A stretch of 64,000 bases of DNA from Streptomyces sp. NBC_01381 (GCF_026340305.1 NZ_JAPEPI010000002.1:1984001-2048000); one strand, 5' to 3'; shown: positions 34,849-43,807, numbered from the stretch's first letter. Numbers and translations: made by a program. The notes: generated by a model from the sequence alone, not told the origin.

Positions 34849-35609
34849 ATGGGCCGCGATGGCTCCATCACCGTCGCCGACTACTGGAGGGCCGGCGTTC
34901 GCGGTGCGCCGGGCACGGTCAAACGCGTCGACGAGCGTGTACGCCTCCATGTCCTGCCGCAGGGACGTGACGGCGACCGTCCTGCGCGGCTACATCGCCA
35001 CGCTCGAAGGCGGGTGCGCTCCGCGCCATGCCCGTCAGATCCTCACCTCCCTCTCGAACATCTTCGAGACGGCCATCGACGACAAGCGCCTGCTGCGCAA
35101 CCCGATGCGGGCCAAGTCGGTGCGCTGGCAGGTCTTGGGGCTCCCGCCGGGTGACGTCGAGCTGGCTGCCCATTGCCTGCAGTGCCCGGCCGCCGAGGTC
35201 GAGTTGCCGTGGGGCGGGCCGGAGCCGGAGCGGGAGAAGCGGACGTTCCCACTCGCCCTGAACCACGACGTACGGCAACGCGATCCTCGCGAACATCTTC
35301 AACGACGAGGTCTGGAAGCCTGCCCTCGCCGCGGCCGGGGTCATCCCCATGCGGCAGAAGGGGAAGCGCTGGAAGGCATCCCGCAAGGACGGCTTCCATG
35401 TCCTCCGGCACACCTACGCCTCGGTCATCCTCGAAGCGGGCGAATCCGTCGTCACGCTGGCCCGTTGGCTCGGCCACTCCAGCCCGACGATCACGCTCGA
35501 CCACTACGCGCACTTCATGCCGGATGCTGGCGGGAAGGGACGGGCGGCCGTCGATGCGTTGCTCGGGGTGGTTCCTGAGTACGTACCAGAGGGCCTCGCG
35601 AGCGTGTGA
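34849..35609 (+). pseudogene. Tyrosine-type phage integrase, wrecked by frameshifts and deletion
   Basis: Three plus-strand frames together give an integrase: an SAM-like N-terminal domain (GSITVADYWRAG), a core-binding helix (HARQILTSLSNIFETAIDDK) and the catalytic end FHVLRHTYASVILEAG, RWLGHSSPTITLDHYAHF. His, Arg, His and the terminal Tyr of the active site are visible there, but the segment with the first catalytic Arg (about 70 residues) is deleted. Frame changes occur near 34968 and 35265. It lies 2.6 kb from intact corA, next to a strong terminator, and is a likely relic of an element integrated here. Confidence 0.85.
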
Positions 35610-35615
35610 GGGGGA

Positions 35616-35647
35616 ACGGGTGGCACAGCGCACGCTGTGCCACCCGT
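35616..35647 (+). terminator. Strong intrinsic terminator after integrase relic
   Basis: ACGGGTGGCACAGC (35616-35629) pairs perfectly with 35634-35647 around a 4-nt loop, followed by TTT. It is 7 bp past the integrase stop. Confidence 0.85.
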
Positions 35648-35809
35648 TTTGCTGCACCTGGGCGAGCTCGGGATTCGCCAACTTGCCCACAAGACGCACT
35701 GCTCGCTGATGACGCTGAGGCCGTGCGACGTCGTGCCGCGACCAGCCCCGCCATCGCGGTGAACTGGCTGATTGAACTTCTCGGCATCGCCGATCCCACC
35801 ATCGCCGCG

Positions 35810-36862
35810 TCAGGCGGGATCGTGTTCCTTCCAGGCCAGTACCTGGACTGTCTCAAGGGGCCAATGACGGTCTCTGTTCCTCTCGGGGCGTCGAGCCTCC
35901 GCCTCCCGTACGAACTGCTCGTTCCAGTCAGCCTGTTTCCGGTGGAGCGCAGGTCGGGACAATCGTCCGATGGCGGGATGGCAGGCTGCGACGACCTGCG
36001 CGATGACGAGTGAGGCTTCGGCATCGCAGGAGGGATCACCGGGGCGTTCGTGCGGGATGCCGTACCACTCGGCGACGGCCTCCAGGGAGCGCCGACCGGA
36101 GCGGAAGGGTTCGGCGTGCCGGTCCAGGACGAGGGGGTCGCAGATCGGTGACAGGCCGTTGGCCAGGCGATCGGACAGCGGCGTGAGCCCGTGCCGGAGC
36201 AGTTCCGTCTCCAAGGAGGTCAGCACGAACGGCGAGTGCCAGACCACCAGAGGCTCCTTGGTCACCAGATGCCCGACGAGCGTGGCTGTCAGTTCCTCCA
36301 GTGCCTGAGCGGCAGGCTCCCCGCGCGTACGTGCGTGCTCCACCGAGATGCCGTGCTTCTTGCGAGGCGCGACAGACAGCGGGCCGGGGCCAGGATCGAT
36401 GAGCCAGGTTTGCACCGTCCCGTCGCTGGTGCGCAGCGCGGCACCGAGGATCCGGTCGACGTTGTATCTGTTTCCCGTGGTCGCGATGTCCAGGGACATG
36501 AGGCGACGTCGGTGCCAACCTGTGTGGTGATGTCGGGGTGGCGGTGCAGGCTCGCGGGCATGTTCGCGGTGGTACACGTCCCATCCGCCGAAAGCGGTGT
36601 CCACGAGTACACCGAGTCCTGCTGGAACGAGCGAGCCACAGACCTCGCACTCCCCCTCTCTCCGGTTGGGCCGCATCGCGGTGGGGTCCGACGTGGTGCC
36701 GTCCGGATCGGGTGTCGGCGCGTGTGCTGGGTGATAAACCACCCAGCCGCCCCATGCGCTGCGGAGCAGTACGCCGGCCTCGGCCGCGACCTCCGCGCTG
36801 CACCGGGCGCAGTGACCCGCGAATTGGTTCGTTCGAACGTGACTGTTCATTGGCCACCTCAC
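35810..36862 (-). CDS. DnaQ-like exonuclease-fold protein with twin zinc ribbons, probably catalytically dead
   Basis: Two N-terminal repeats (CARCSAEVAAEAGVLLRSAW and CEVCGSLVPAGLGVLVDTAF, each ending GGW-x-VYH) form putative zinc ribbons. An RNaseH-like DEDD exonuclease fold follows (MSLDIATTGNRYNVDRILGA, GISVEHARTRGEPAAQALEE, DPLVLDRHAEPFRSGRRSLE). In active relatives the motifs are D-x-E, HNAPFD and H-x4-D; here they are DIA, HSPFVL and a final Asp without the His. Three of the acidic/His ligands are therefore lost. The 350-aa frame is intact, suggesting a retained non-catalytic role or early decay. Confidence 0.7.
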   Translation of the reverse strand: MRWPMNSHVRTNQFAGHCARCSAEVAAEAGVLLRSAWGGWVVYHPAHAPTPDPDGTTSDPTAMRPNRREGECEVCGSLVPAGLGVLVDTAFGGWDVYHREHAREPAPPPRHHHTGWHRRRLMSLDIATTGNRYNVDRILGAALRTSDGTVQTWLIDPGPGPLSVAPRKKHGISVEHARTRGEPAAQALEELTATLVGHLVTKEPLVVWHSPFVLTSLETELLRHGLTPLSDRLANGLSPICDPLVLDRHAEPFRSGRRSLEAVAEWYGIPHERPGDPSCDAEASLVIAQVVAACHPAIGRLSRPALHRKQADWNEQFVREAEARRPERNRDRHWPLETVQVLAWKEHDPA

Positions 36863-36883
36863 TGAGGATCCAATGCTGCCGGG

Positions 36884-37909
36884 TCAATACCCGCGGCCGT
36901 AGATCTCCCGTAGCCACGGTTCCAGGACGGCGGGCATCCGCGCCAGCGTGTACCGGAAGGCATCACCAGACGGCCGGAATGGCAACCACGGGTGTGGCGG
37001 CAGCGGATCATCCCGCTCCACGCCCGTTGGCAGTCCGCCGACCGTCGGCAGGCGCGTGCGATGGGGCGGGAAGACCAACTCGGCCCAGAGCGTGGCCTCG
37101 AGGGGCACGGCCACGGCGCCGCCGCTCGGCTGCCACATCTCGCCGGTCTGCGGATGTAGCGGCACCAGCACCAGCTCGGCGGCCGGCTCACTGAGCCCCG
37201 GTCCCGCCAGGTCCAGCCGCTTCGTGGCTTCCCCCGCAGGTAGTAGCTCGGCGAGGGCCAGGCTGAACAGCTCGGCGACAGGCCCGGGCACCACCTCCAC
37301 TGGACAGCCCCTAGCGGCCACCACGACGTGGGCGAGGGCCACGCCCGCCGGGATGTCCCGGTACTCGCCGAGCCGTTGCCACAGTGCGCCGGTGGCCAGC
37401 AGCTCCGGCCAGTCCGTGACGGGCCGCTCCGGCGGGCCGGGCAGCCGCACGATCGCCTGCGGGAGGAGTCGGACGACTTGCCAGCACCCGCAGTCGTCCA
37501 TCCTTGTTCCAACGGGAAGATCGCAGCTCAGGCAGGCGAGGTTCGGCCCGTCCCGTCCGTCGATGCCCATGCAGTAGCCCGCGGCCCGTTCGAGGATCAG
37601 TCTGGTGCCGCGCATGTCGCCGGGTGCGAGGAGGATGGTGTCCGACGGTCCGTCGGACAGGTTGCCGGACGGGGCGAAGATTCCTCGCGCTGCCGCCTCC
37701 TGCGCTCCGAACTCCTCCCACGTCTGCCAGGGCGGACCGTACGGCTCGGGGTCGACGGCATACGTCCCTGCCTCCAGGAGGGGCGGGTGCAACCTCTCCC
37801 AGTGGGTGTCGCGCAGGTGGACCGGCAATGCCACCTCCGACACCGCCGCCGTCAGCACCGCACCGCAACCCGCACACCCGAACACTGCCAAGCCGTCCCC
37901 TCCCGCCAT
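36884..37909 (-). CDS. Conserved hypothetical protein with N-terminal zinc ribbon
   Basis: ATG 37909 gives 341 aa beginning MAGGDGLAVFGCAGCGAVLT, a C-x2-C ribbon, with a second cysteine cluster (NLACLSCDLPVG, DDCGCWQ) in the middle. The rest is Trp/Pro-rich with no name I recognise. Similar proteins occur widely in Streptomyces as orphans. It ends 21 bp before the DnaQ-like gene on the same strand. Confidence 0.65.
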   Translation of the reverse strand: MAGGDGLAVFGCAGCGAVLTAAVSEVALPVHLRDTHWERLHPPLLEAGTYAVDPEPYGPPWQTWEEFGAQEAAARGIFAPSGNLSDGPSDTILLAPGDMRGTRLILERAAGYCMGIDGRDGPNLACLSCDLPVGTRMDDCGCWQVVRLLPQAIVRLPGPPERPVTDWPELLATGALWQRLGEYRDIPAGVALAHVVVAARGCPVEVVPGPVAELFSLALAELLPAGEATKRLDLAGPGLSEPAAELVLVPLHPQTGEMWQPSGGAVAVPLEATLWAELVFPPHRTRLPTVGGLPTGVERDDPLPPHPWLPFRPSGDAFRYTLARMPAVLEPWLREIYGRGY

Positions 37910-38134
37910 CGAAACCCCTGCATCGCACCAGGAAGGCGACCGGCAGGCAACGGATTTTCGTCCGATGCCGAACGTCTCGCCAGCCACTCTCGGTAACGGT
38001 CAACGGCAAGTGCTCGACTGGAGCCGAGGCTCTCGACAGGTGTGGAACAGCAGGGGGGAGGCGATTGCGCACTCCCCAGCGCAGCGCATTCTCCCCAGAT
38101 TCTCCCCAGGGGGTCAGGAGTGACCCTAACGAGC

Positions 38135-38159
38135 CTTCGCGTACGCGAAGTTGATCAAC
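38135..38159. promoter_or_regulatory. Adjoining perfect palindromes downstream of corA
   Basis: CTTCGCGTACGCGAAG (38135-38150) is a perfect 16-bp palindrome and is followed directly by GTTGATCAAC (38150-38159), a perfect 10-bp palindrome sharing one base. They lie 17-41 bp past the corA stop. A related sequence lies at the same distance in fragment R3. They may act as a transcription terminator or as a protein-binding or recombination site. Confidence 0.5.
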
Positions 38160-38175
38160 GGCTTGGAGTCCGCTA

Positions 38176-39345
38176 CTACAGCCAATCCCGCCGCTTGAAG
38201 ATGAAGTACAGACTCACGCACACGACCGCCATCAGCAGAATCGCGAACGGATACCCAGCCGCCCACTTCAGCTCGGGCATCGTCTCGAAGTTCATCCCGT
38301 AGATGGTTCCCACCAATGTCGGTGCAAACAGAATGGCCGCCCACGAGGAGATCTTCTTGATCTCCTCGTTCTGCTCGAACCCCGCCTCTGCCAGCGCCCG
38401 CATCTCCGCGTTCTGCTGCTGCGTCACCAGCGTCGCGTTGACCGTGAGGATGTCGGTCAGGGCCTGGCGGAAGCCGTCGACTCGTTCGCTGGTGTGGGTG
38501 ACGTGGTCGGCCACGTCGCGCAGATAGCGCTGGAGTTCCTCGTCGGTGCCGTACTTGGCGAAGCCCGCCATCAGGGCGTGCAGCATGGACACCAGGGGGC
38601 GGGTGGCGCGCTGGAACTCGACCATTTCGCGGGAGAGTTCGTAGATGCGGCGGGACGCCTTGGGGTCGCCGCCGAAGACGTCCGTCTCGATCTCGTCGAT
38701 GTCGTTCTGGACGCCGGCCACGACAGGGGCGTAGCCGTCCACGACCGCGTCCAGGATCGCGTAGAGGACTGCCTCCGGGCCGAGCTTGAGGAGGTCGGGG
38801 GTCTCCTCCATGCGGCGGCGGACCGCCGAGAGGTCGGGGGCCGCGCCGTGCCGGACCGTGATGACGAAGTCGGGGCCCACGAAGACGTGGAGTTCGCCGA
38901 AGTCGACCTCCTCGGGGGCGTCCAGGTAGCGCGCCGCGCGCAGGACCACGAAGAGCGTCTCGCCGTACCGCTCCAGCTTGGGACGCTGGTGGGCCTCCAT
39001 CGCGTCCTCGACGGCGAGTTCATGGAGGTCGAACTCGGCTGCCAGGGTGACGAGTTCGGCCTCGGTGGGGCGGGCGAGGCCGATCCAGGCCATGCCGTCC
39101 TGCTGCTCGCGCAGTTCGCGGAAGGTGTCGGCGAGGGAGGCGGGCGTCGCGACGCGGACGCCGTCCCGGTAGAGGGCTGCCTGCACCACGCTCGCGGCGT
39201 CCGGTGCTGTCGCATCCGTCGGGGCGGCGGACATGACATCGCCGGGGTTTCCGTTCCCGGTCGTCGGCGCACCATCGCCCTGGGAGGCGCGCCGCCAGCC
39301 GTGCTTCCTGGTGGTCGGTGCGGGCCGGGCGCGGCGCTCCGCCAT
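38176..39345 (-). CDS. corA: Magnesium/cobalt transporter CorA (intact)
   Basis: ATG 39345 follows GGGAGG and gives 389 aa. The large N-terminal cytoplasmic domain (AWIGLARPTEAELVTLAAEF, ELAVEDAMEAHQRPKLERYG) leads to the long pore helix, then two membrane segments with the YGMNF signature and the basic end KRRDWL. CorA is a pentameric Mg2+/Co2+ channel. Its last 60 codons are present three more times in the window (9264, 16146, 19402), always in the same orientation. Confidence 0.95.
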   Translation of the reverse strand: MAERRARPAPTTRKHGWRRASQGDGAPTTGNGNPGDVMSAAPTDATAPDAASVVQAALYRDGVRVATPASLADTFRELREQQDGMAWIGLARPTEAELVTLAAEFDLHELAVEDAMEAHQRPKLERYGETLFVVLRAARYLDAPEEVDFGELHVFVGPDFVITVRHGAAPDLSAVRRRMEETPDLLKLGPEAVLYAILDAVVDGYAPVVAGVQNDIDEIETDVFGGDPKASRRIYELSREMVEFQRATRPLVSMLHALMAGFAKYGTDEELQRYLRDVADHVTHTSERVDGFRQALTDILTVNATLVTQQQNAEMRALAEAGFEQNEEIKKISSWAAILFAPTLVGTIYGMNFETMPELKWAAGYPFAILLMAVVCVSLYFIFKRRDWL

Positions 39346-39481
39346 GCTGGGTGCCTCCCATGTCGAACGTATGTCTAGATGGCCACGGAGCAGGATATAC
39401 GGCTCAAAAGGCCCGGGTGTGGCGACGACGCGGCCGACTTGCGGACCGCGGGTGTCCGCAAGGGCCGCTAGCGTGCGGAAC

Positions 39482-40720
39482 ATGACGAAGACGAGGGCGA
39501 GTTCGGGTTCGGGTTCGGGTTTGGGTTCGAGGAAGGCGGCGTCCTCCGGGGGCGTCGCCCCGGTCCTTGGGACGCGTGCGCTCAACCGGGCCACGCTCGA
39601 GCGGCAGCTCCTCCTGCGCCGCTCGGCCGATCTGTCCGCCAAGGACGCCGTGGCCCATCTCCTCGGCCTGCAGGCGCAGAACGTCAAGCCGCCCTACTAC
39701 GCCCTCGCGGCGCGCCTGGAGGACTTCGACCCGCTGGAGCTGTCCGCGCTCATGGAGGCGCGGGAGGCGGTCCGCATCGTCACCATGCGCTCCACCATCC
39801 ATCTGCACACCGCGGAGGACGCCCTCGCGCTGCGGCCGATGATGCAGCCCGCGCTCGAACGCGAGATGGCGACGGTGTTCCGGAAGGGGCTCGTCGGCGT
39901 CGACCTGGAGGAGCTCGCCGTGCTCGCCCGCGAGGCCGTCGAGGCGGAGCCCCGCACCATGAAGCAGCTGCGCGAGGTGCTGCTCGTCCGGTGGCCCGAC
40001 GCCGATCCGCAGTCCCTGGCGATCGCTGCCCGGTGTGTGCTGCCGCTCGTCCAGGTCACTCCCCGCGGGCTGTGGCGGCGCAGCGGCCAGGTCGCGCTCA
40101 CCACGCTCGACCACTGGCTCGGCGGCGGTGCGGGGGAGCGGCGGCCGGTGCGGGGCGGCGCGTCGGGGTCCGCGATGGACGCCACCATGGACGCCACCAT
40201 GGACACCACCGTCCTGCGCTATCTCGCCGCCTTCGGGCCCGCCTCCGTCAAGGACATGCAGACCTGGGCCCGGCTCACCCGCCTCCGGGAGGTCTTCGAG
40301 CGGCTCCGGCCCGGACTGCGTACGTTCCGTGACGAGAACGGGGTCGAGCTCTTCGACCTGCCCGACGCCCCGCGCCCCGACGCGGACACACCGGCTCCGC
40401 CGCGCTTCCTTCCCGAGTTCGACAACCTCCTGCTCTCGCACGCGGACCGGGCCCGGGTCGTGCCCGCCGAGTACAAGGGGCGGACCTGGAAGGGGAACTT
40501 CGCGTACTGCGTCTTCCTGCTCGACGGGTTTCTCGGTGGCGTGTGGCGGTGGGATGAGGACGCGAAGGGCGGGGGCGGCGTGCTGACCATCGAGCCGTTC
40601 GGGCGGGTGAGCCGGGCCGAGCGGGAGGAGCTGGTGGAGGAGGGGGAGCGGATGCTGGGGGTGCTCGCCGGGGCGGCGTCTTCTTTTGACGTTCGATTCG
40701 GGACCGTCATCGAGGGCTGA
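39482..40720 (+). CDS. Winged-helix (HTH_42) protein of the AlkZ/YcaQ DNA glycosylase family
   Basis: The 412-aa protein contains LLGLQAQNVKPPYYALAARL, whose Q-x-Q (Gln64, Gln66) is the catalytic motif of AlkZ-type interstrand-crosslink glycosylases, then TMRSTIHLHTAEDALALRPM and FLPEFDNLLLSHADRARVV, typical of the family. AlkZ-like enzymes unhook alkylation crosslinks and give self-resistance in some Streptomyces. A Ser/Gly-rich N-terminus of about 25 residues and three 12-bp ATGGACGCCACC-like repeats (40175-40210) in a linker are strain-level oddities. Confidence 0.82.
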   Translation: MTKTRASSGSGSGLGSRKAASSGGVAPVLGTRALNRATLERQLLLRRSADLSAKDAVAHLLGLQAQNVKPPYYALAARLEDFDPLELSALMEAREAVRIVTMRSTIHLHTAEDALALRPMMQPALEREMATVFRKGLVGVDLEELAVLAREAVEAEPRTMKQLREVLLVRWPDADPQSLAIAARCVLPLVQVTPRGLWRRSGQVALTTLDHWLGGGAGERRPVRGGASGSAMDATMDATMDTTVLRYLAAFGPASVKDMQTWARLTRLREVFERLRPGLRTFRDENGVELFDLPDAPRPDADTPAPPRFLPEFDNLLLSHADRARVVPAEYKGRTWKGNFAYCVFLLDGFLGGVWRWDEDAKGGGGVLTIEPFGRVSRAEREELVEEGERMLGVLAGAASSFDVRFGTVIEG

Positions 40721-40884
40721 GGCGCGGGGCTTCTTTCCCCGACCCCGCCCCTTCCCGGCTTCCCGGCTGTGACATTTGCGGCTCCGCCGCGTGAGGGGGC
40801 AAGCCCCCGGACCCCCACCGTGGCTCGGTCCCGGGGCTCCGCCCCAGACCCCGCTCCTCAAACGCCGGAGAGGCCAAATGCACA

Positions 40885-41712
40885 TCACGGCAGCAGCCCC
40901 GCCCGCCGCGCCGCCACCACCGCCTCCAACCGCGTATGCGCGCCCAGCTTCCGCATGGCCGCCCGCAGGTACCCCTTGACCGTCTCCGGGCGCAGCCCAA
41001 GCCGCTCCGCCGTCTTCGCGTTCGTCAGGCCGCCGGCCACGCACGTCAGGACGTCCACCTCACGAGGGGCGAGGGACACGTCGCGTTCGGGGGAGGGGGC
41101 CGCCGCCGTGGCCAAGCGGCCGCATACCGCGAGGAGTTCCTCGCGCAGCGCCGGATCCAGGACGCGGGGGGCCAGGCCGCGCAGCGTGCTGTGGGCCTCG
41201 CGGACCTGTTCCCAGGCGGCGGGCCCGGCCACCGGCTCCCGCGCCGTCACCAGGAGTTGGCGCACCTCGTCGCGTACGACAAGGGCCTGCTCCAGGTCCC
41301 GCGCCGCGGCCACCGCCGCCGACAGGGTCCGGCCGCCCAGCGGCTGGGCGGTACGCAGGGCGCCGTACAGCACGCCCCGCACCCGGCGCCGCACCACCAC
41401 CGGCACCGCGAGGACCGAGCGCAGCCCCTCCGCGGCGACGGCACCGTCGTACTCATGGCTGATGTGCCGCGAATCGTGGTAGTCCGTGACCGCGCACGGA
41501 CGCGAGAGCGCGACCGCCTTGCCGCCGAGACCGTTGCCCGCGGTCACCGCGAGCCCGCGCAGCGCACGCGTCCCCGTGCCGCTCAGCTCGCCGATCCGCA
41601 CCTGACGCTGCCCTTCGAGGAGCCCGCCGAAGGCCACCGGAAGGCCCGTGCCCCGCCGCAGCCGCAGCAGAGCGGACCGCATCTCCACCGCATCGCCGCC
41701 GTCAGCCGTCAC
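40885..41712 (-). CDS. GAF-LuxR transcriptional regulator
   Basis: GTG 41712 is chosen because GAAGGGG lies 8 nt upstream. The 275-aa protein has a GAF-like domain (VAFGGLLEGQRQVRIGELSG, LRSVLAVPVVVRRRVRGVLY) and a C-terminal LuxR helix-turn-helix (LAPREVDVLTCVAGGLTNAK, YLRAAMRKLGAHTRLEAVVA). It is divergent from the AMP-ligase region and probably regulates it. A CCCCCG/CGGGGG inverted repeat near 41743-41757 lies in its promoter. Confidence 0.88.
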   Translation of the reverse strand: MTADGGDAVEMRSALLRLRRGTGLPVAFGGLLEGQRQVRIGELSGTGTRALRGLAVTAGNGLGGKAVALSRPCAVTDYHDSRHISHEYDGAVAAEGLRSVLAVPVVVRRRVRGVLYGALRTAQPLGGRTLSAAVAAARDLEQALVVRDEVRQLLVTAREPVAGPAAWEQVREAHSTLRGLAPRVLDPALREELLAVCGRLATAAAPSPERDVSLAPREVDVLTCVAGGLTNAKTAERLGLRPETVKGYLRAAMRKLGAHTRLEAVVAARRAGLLP

Positions 41713-41854
41713 GCGTGTCGCCCCTTCACCGCAAACGGACACCCCCGTCCGGGGGTAGTGAGACCCGCAGCACGAATTACACGATGTTGAGTGGCGTCCG
41801 GCAATGAGCCCGGCAAAGGTGCGGGGCAGCGGACCGGCGACGAGGGAGAGCGCA

Positions 41855-42028
41855 ATGACGACGACGGGCACCGGCGGCGGCACGGAACTGTTCCGCACCG
41901 CTCGGGACGTCCTGCTGCGGCATCGCGCGACGACGACAGCTACATCACGTTATGTGGGGCGCGCCGACGACGTCTTGAAGGCACCAGGATCAGGGGGCAT
42001 TCCGTTTCGAATGCGGCTCGCGGCGTGA
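41855..42028 (+). pseudogene. Acyl-CoA synthetase relic: N-terminus joined to hinge motif
   Basis: ATG 41855 with GAGGGAGAG upstream encodes about 25 residues of an AMP-ligase start (ELFRTARDVLLRHR, compare EFRSARDFLLRHR of the next gene), then jumps to RYVGRADDVLKAP, the hinge motif normally some 430 residues later, and stops soon after. The promoter and ribosome site therefore remain but the body is deleted. It is the first of three scattered pieces (see 47723 and 50434). Confidence 0.8.
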
Positions 42029-42121
42029 GGGTCGGCCGCGGGTGGGTGGTCATGCTCGGGCAGGGCGAGGTGTCGGCCGTGAGGTCGGCGTGTGAGATGC
42101 GAGAAGGGTGGCTGGCGACAG

Positions 42122-43807
42122 ATGACGGACAAGAGCGTGACGGAGGAGTTCCGGTCGGCGAGGGACTTTCTGCTGCGGCATCGGGAGGACTACGAGGCTG
42201 CGTACGAGGGTTTCAGCTGGCCCCGGTTCGAGCAGTTCAACTGGGCGCTGGACTGGTTCGACGCGATCGCCGAGGGCAATGACCGCACGGCGCTCCACAT
42301 CACGGAGGAAGGCGGGGGAGAACGGCGTTTCAGCTACGCCGAGTTGTCGGCACGCTCGAACCAGGTGGCCAACTGGCTCCGGGAGCAGGGCGTTACGGCC
42401 GGCGATCGGATCCTGGTGATGCTCGGCAACCAGGTGGAGCTGTGGGAGACGGCGCTCGCGGCGATGAAGTTGCGCGCGGTGATGATCCCGGCGACCCCGC
42501 TGCTCGGGACGGTTGATCTGCGGGACCGGATCGAGCGGGGCAGGGCGCGGCATGTGATCACCCGCGGCGAGGACGTCGAGAAGTTCGGGGGTGTGCCCGG
42601 CACGTACACAAGGATCGTGGTCGGGGAGGACTCCCCGAGCGAGGGCTGGCTGGCGTACGCGGACACGGCGTCGGCCGCGCAAGACTTCGAGCCGGACGGC
42701 CCCACGGCGGCCGACGACCCGCTGATGCTGTACTTCACCTCGGGCACGACATCGCAGCCGAAGCTGGTGGAGCACACCCATGTGTCGTACCCGGTCGGCC
42801 ACTTGGCGACGATGTACTGGATCGGCCTCAAGCCCGGCGACGTACATCTCAACATCTCCTCGCCGGGCTGGGCCAAGCACGCGTGGTCGAATCTCTTCGC
42901 GCCTTGGAATGCGGAGGCGACGGTCTTCATCTACAACTACACGCGCTTCGACGCGGGCAGCTTGATGGCGGAGATGGACCGGGTTGGCGTCACCAGCTTC
43001 TGCGCACCGCCCACGGTGTGGCGGATGCTGATCCAGGCCGACCTGGGGCAGTTGGGCACTCCGCCGCGGGAGATCGTGGCGGCCGGTGAGCCGCTGAACC
43101 CCGAGGTGATCGAGGCGGTGAACCGCGCCTGGGGCGTGGTGATCCGGGACGGCTTCGGCCAGACGGAGACCGCGGTCCAGGTGGCCAACTCCCCGGGCCA
43201 GCGTCTGAACCCCGGCTCGATGGGCCGGCCGAGCCCCGGCTATCGGGTCACGCTCCTCGACCCGGTCACCGGCGAACCGGGAGCGGCGGAGGGCGAGATC
43301 TCCCTGGACCTCGCGGCGAACCCGGTCGGCCTGATGACCGGCTACCACGGGGATGCGGGGCGCACGGCCGAGGCGATGGCGGACGGTTACTACCGCACGG
43401 GTGACATCGGGTCGCTGGACGCCGATGGGTACCTCACCTATGTCGGCCGCAGTGATGACGTCTTCAAGTCTTCCGACTACAAGGTCTCGCCCTTCGAGCT
43501 GGAGAGCGCGCTGCTTGAGCACGAGGCGGTGGTGGAGGCCGCGGTCGTGCCCGCGCCGGACGCGCTGCGGCTCGCTGTCCCGAAGGCGTACGTCGTGCTG
43601 GCGAAGGGCTGGTCGCCGGGCGAGGAAACGGCAGAGGCGATCTTCCAGTACACCCGGTCGGTGCTGGCTCCGTACAAGCGGATCCGGCGGATCGAGTTCA
43701 CGGAGGAGCTTCCGAAGACCATCTCCGGCAAGATCCGGCGAGTTGATCTGCGGGAGCGGACGGCGGAAGGGTCACTGGACGAGTGGATGGAGCGGGGCAA
43801 GCGCTGA
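42122..43807 (+). CDS. AMP-dependent acyl-CoA synthetase/ligase
   Basis: The 561-aa enzyme has the adenylate-forming motifs YFTSGTTSQPKLVEHTH (A3), DGFGQTETAV (A5), YRTGDIGSLDADGYLTYVGR (A7/A8) and the catalytic Lys near the end (KTISGKIRRVDL). The active-site architecture is that of acetyl/medium-chain acyl-CoA synthetases, activating a carboxylic acid as acyl-AMP and then CoA thioester. It is close to the ligase whose fragments surround it and may have arrived by recombination with that paralogue. Confidence 0.9.
   Translation: MTDKSVTEEFRSARDFLLRHREDYEAAYEGFSWPRFEQFNWALDWFDAIAEGNDRTALHITEEGGGERRFSYAELSARSNQVANWLREQGVTAGDRILVMLGNQVELWETALAAMKLRAVMIPATPLLGTVDLRDRIERGRARHVITRGEDVEKFGGVPGTYTRIVVGEDSPSEGWLAYADTASAAQDFEPDGPTAADDPLMLYFTSGTTSQPKLVEHTHVSYPVGHLATMYWIGLKPGDVHLNISSPGWAKHAWSNLFAPWNAEATVFIYNYTRFDAGSLMAEMDRVGVTSFCAPPTVWRMLIQADLGQLGTPPREIVAAGEPLNPEVIEAVNRAWGVVIRDGFGQTETAVQVANSPGQRLNPGSMGRPSPGYRVTLLDPVTGEPGAAEGEISLDLAANPVGLMTGYHGDAGRTAEAMADGYYRTGDIGSLDADGYLTYVGRSDDVFKSSDYKVSPFELESALLEHEAVVEAAVVPAPDALRLAVPKAYVVLAKGWSPGEETAEAIFQYTRSVLAPYKRIRRIEFTEELPKTISGKIRRVDLRERTAEGSLDEWMERGKR

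Noticed and set aside
40175..40210. Three 12-bp ATGGACGCCACC-like repeats
   Set aside because: They are an in-frame linker repeat inside the AlkZ-like gene, common slippage in GC-rich DNA and not a separate element.
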